From: CAVYGM01 sp963768025
Lineage (GTDB): Bacteria; Bacteroidota; Bacteroidia; Cytophagales; Spirosomataceae
Reading direction: 5' to 3'
NCBI GenBank assembly: GCA_963768025.1
Contig: CAVYGM010000003.1
Location: forward strand, 124,001 to 188,000
DNA: 64,000 nt
Below the pieces are notes generated by a model that made no database searches, was not told the origin of the DNA, and saw nothing but the letters and a program-made list of their open reading frames with translations. Made by a program: the position numbers and the translations under genes. Of this stretch, positions 63,180-64,000 are shown piece by piece; position 1 is the first letter of the stretch; each line of letters begins with the position of its first letter.

Positions 63180-64000
63180 ATGACCCTTTCCATTCAAGAG
63201 ATTCAAGAGCCTATCCAGAACGAAATGAAAGCCTTCGAGCCAAAGTTTCGTGAATTTATGAAGAGTGACGTTCGTCTGCTGGACCAGATTATGAATTACA
63301 TCGTTCGTCGCAAGGGGAAACAACTCCGCCCCATGTTTGTGTTTTTGTCGGCGGGCGTGTGCGGCCCCATCGGCGAGTCTACCTACCGGGGGGCCGCCCT
63401 GATTGAGCTACTCCATACAGCGACCCTGGTTCACGACGACGTGGTAGATGACTCCAACTACCGCCGGGGGTTTTTCTCGATCAATGCGCTGTGGAAAAAC
63501 AAGATTGCCGTACTGGTGGGCGATTATCTGCTTTCGCGGGGGCTGTTACTTTCGGTGGATAACCAGGATTTTGATCTGTTAAAAATCGTATCCACGGCCG
63601 TCCGCGAACTGAGCGAGGGAGAGCTGTTGCAAATTGAAAAAGCTCGCCGGTTGGATATTGACGAAGCGGTGTACTACGAAATCATTCGTCAAAAAACCGC
63701 GTCCCTCATTGCCTCCTGCTGTGCGGTGGGAGCCAGCTCGGTGGCATCAGACCCTGAAACTGTGAAACGGATGCATCAGTTTGGTGAAAAGGTAGGGATT
63801 GCTTTCCAGATCAAGGATGATCTGTTTGACTACGGGGATGCAGAGATAGGCAAGCCGTTGGGGATCGACATCAAGGAGAAAAAAATGACCCTGCCGCTAA
63901 TCTACGCCCTGAATCAATCATCCTGGCTCGAAAAACGGAGGATTATCAACATTGTTCGTAACGAAAGCCACAAGCCCCGCAAGGTATCCGAGGTGATCGC
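63180..64000 (+). CDS. Polyprenyl diphosphate synthase, cut by the window end
   Basis: The frame is open from ATG 63180 to the last base, 273 codons, with no stop in the window. It has all class I prenyltransferase features: GKQLRPMFVFLSAG, the first aspartate-rich motif LVHDDVVDDS (residues 86-90), GDYLLSRGLLLS, and the second motif IKDDLFDYG. These bind Mg2+ and the allylic diphosphate. The size and motifs fit an octaprenyl- or nonaprenyl-type synthase for menaquinone side chains. The start codon precedes QEIQEPIQNEMKAFEPKFRE, which matches the family's N-terminus. Only about the last 50 residues are missing. Confidence 0.93.
   Translation, partial: MTLSIQEIQEPIQNEMKAFEPKFREFMKSDVRLLDQIMNYIVRRKGKQLRPMFVFLSAGVCGPIGESTYRGAALIELLHTATLVHDDVVDDSNYRRGFFSINALWKNKIAVLVGDYLLSRGLLLSVDNQDFDLLKIVSTAVRELSEGELLQIEKARRLDIDEAVYYEIIRQKTASLIASCCAVGASSVASDPETVKRMHQFGEKVGIAFQIKDDLFDYGDAEIGKPLGIDIKEKKMTLPLIYALNQSSWLEKRRIINIVRNESHKPRKVSEVI

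Overview
The window is chromosomal DNA from a member of the Bacteroidota, most likely the Cytophagales (Spirosoma/Dyadobacter-like). This rests on gene content: a type IX secretion plug protein, a T9SS-type C-terminal sorting domain, a large CarboxypepD-plug TonB receptor, a DUF3276 (PUR-like) protein, many short lipoproteins, Bacteroidota-type promoters (TTTG / TAnnTTTG) and few Shine-Dalgarno sequences. No rRNA, tRNA, CRISPR, prophage or insertion sequence was found.

Layout. 0-3.4 kb: a TlpA-like thioredoxin, a conserved lipoprotein and a DUF58 protein, all with broken frames. 3.4-15.5 kb: intact genes (RlpA-like, DUF3276, YchF, T9SS plug, Uma2 nuclease, ABC-F ATPase, a radical SAM enzyme with a small partner, a siroheme/molybdenum cofactor pair, TrpF, an MFS carrier). 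16.6-22.2 kb: two tandem DUF4331 genes and a TPR lipoprotein. 22.5-25.3 kb: saccharopine dehydrogenase and an ALDH7-type dehydrogenase, a lysine degradation pair. 25.4-30.1 kb: ftsH-rsfS, divergent birA, a TMEM220-like protein and a lipoprotein methyltransferase. 30.2-39.5 kb: a sugar-oxidation locus (ThuA/PQQ dehydrogenase/PKD/cytochrome c fusion, TIM-barrel isomerase, two Gfo/Idh/MocA oxidoreductases, divergent MFS carrier), with closely related 34-bp palindromes just beyond both ends. 39.6-51.4 kb: mutS2, an IscA-like protein, a 1236-residue histidine kinase, a NUMOD4/HNH protein, and the run fabH-purS-pssA-MBL hydrolase. 51.5-64 kb: stress protein, lipoproteins, RsmI-like methylase, sulfatase, hydrolase, selD, TonB receptor, patatin, and a polyprenyl diphosphate synthase cut by the window end.

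About fifteen genes carry frameshifts, including housekeeping genes (ftsH, rsfS, birA, mutS2), and several sit at homopolymers. They cluster at 0-3.4, 16.6-20.7 and 25.4-42 kb, while 3.4-16.5 and 42-64 kb are clean. I read most of them as sequencing or assembly errors. Type 'pseudogene' below means only that the reading frame is interrupted in this sequence.

The best candidates for something new are the small protein/radical SAM/ABC-F unit (8.6-12.0 kb), the palindrome-bracketed sugar locus, the paired 34-bp palindromes with compensatory changes, and a 54-bp perfect palindrome after ychF.
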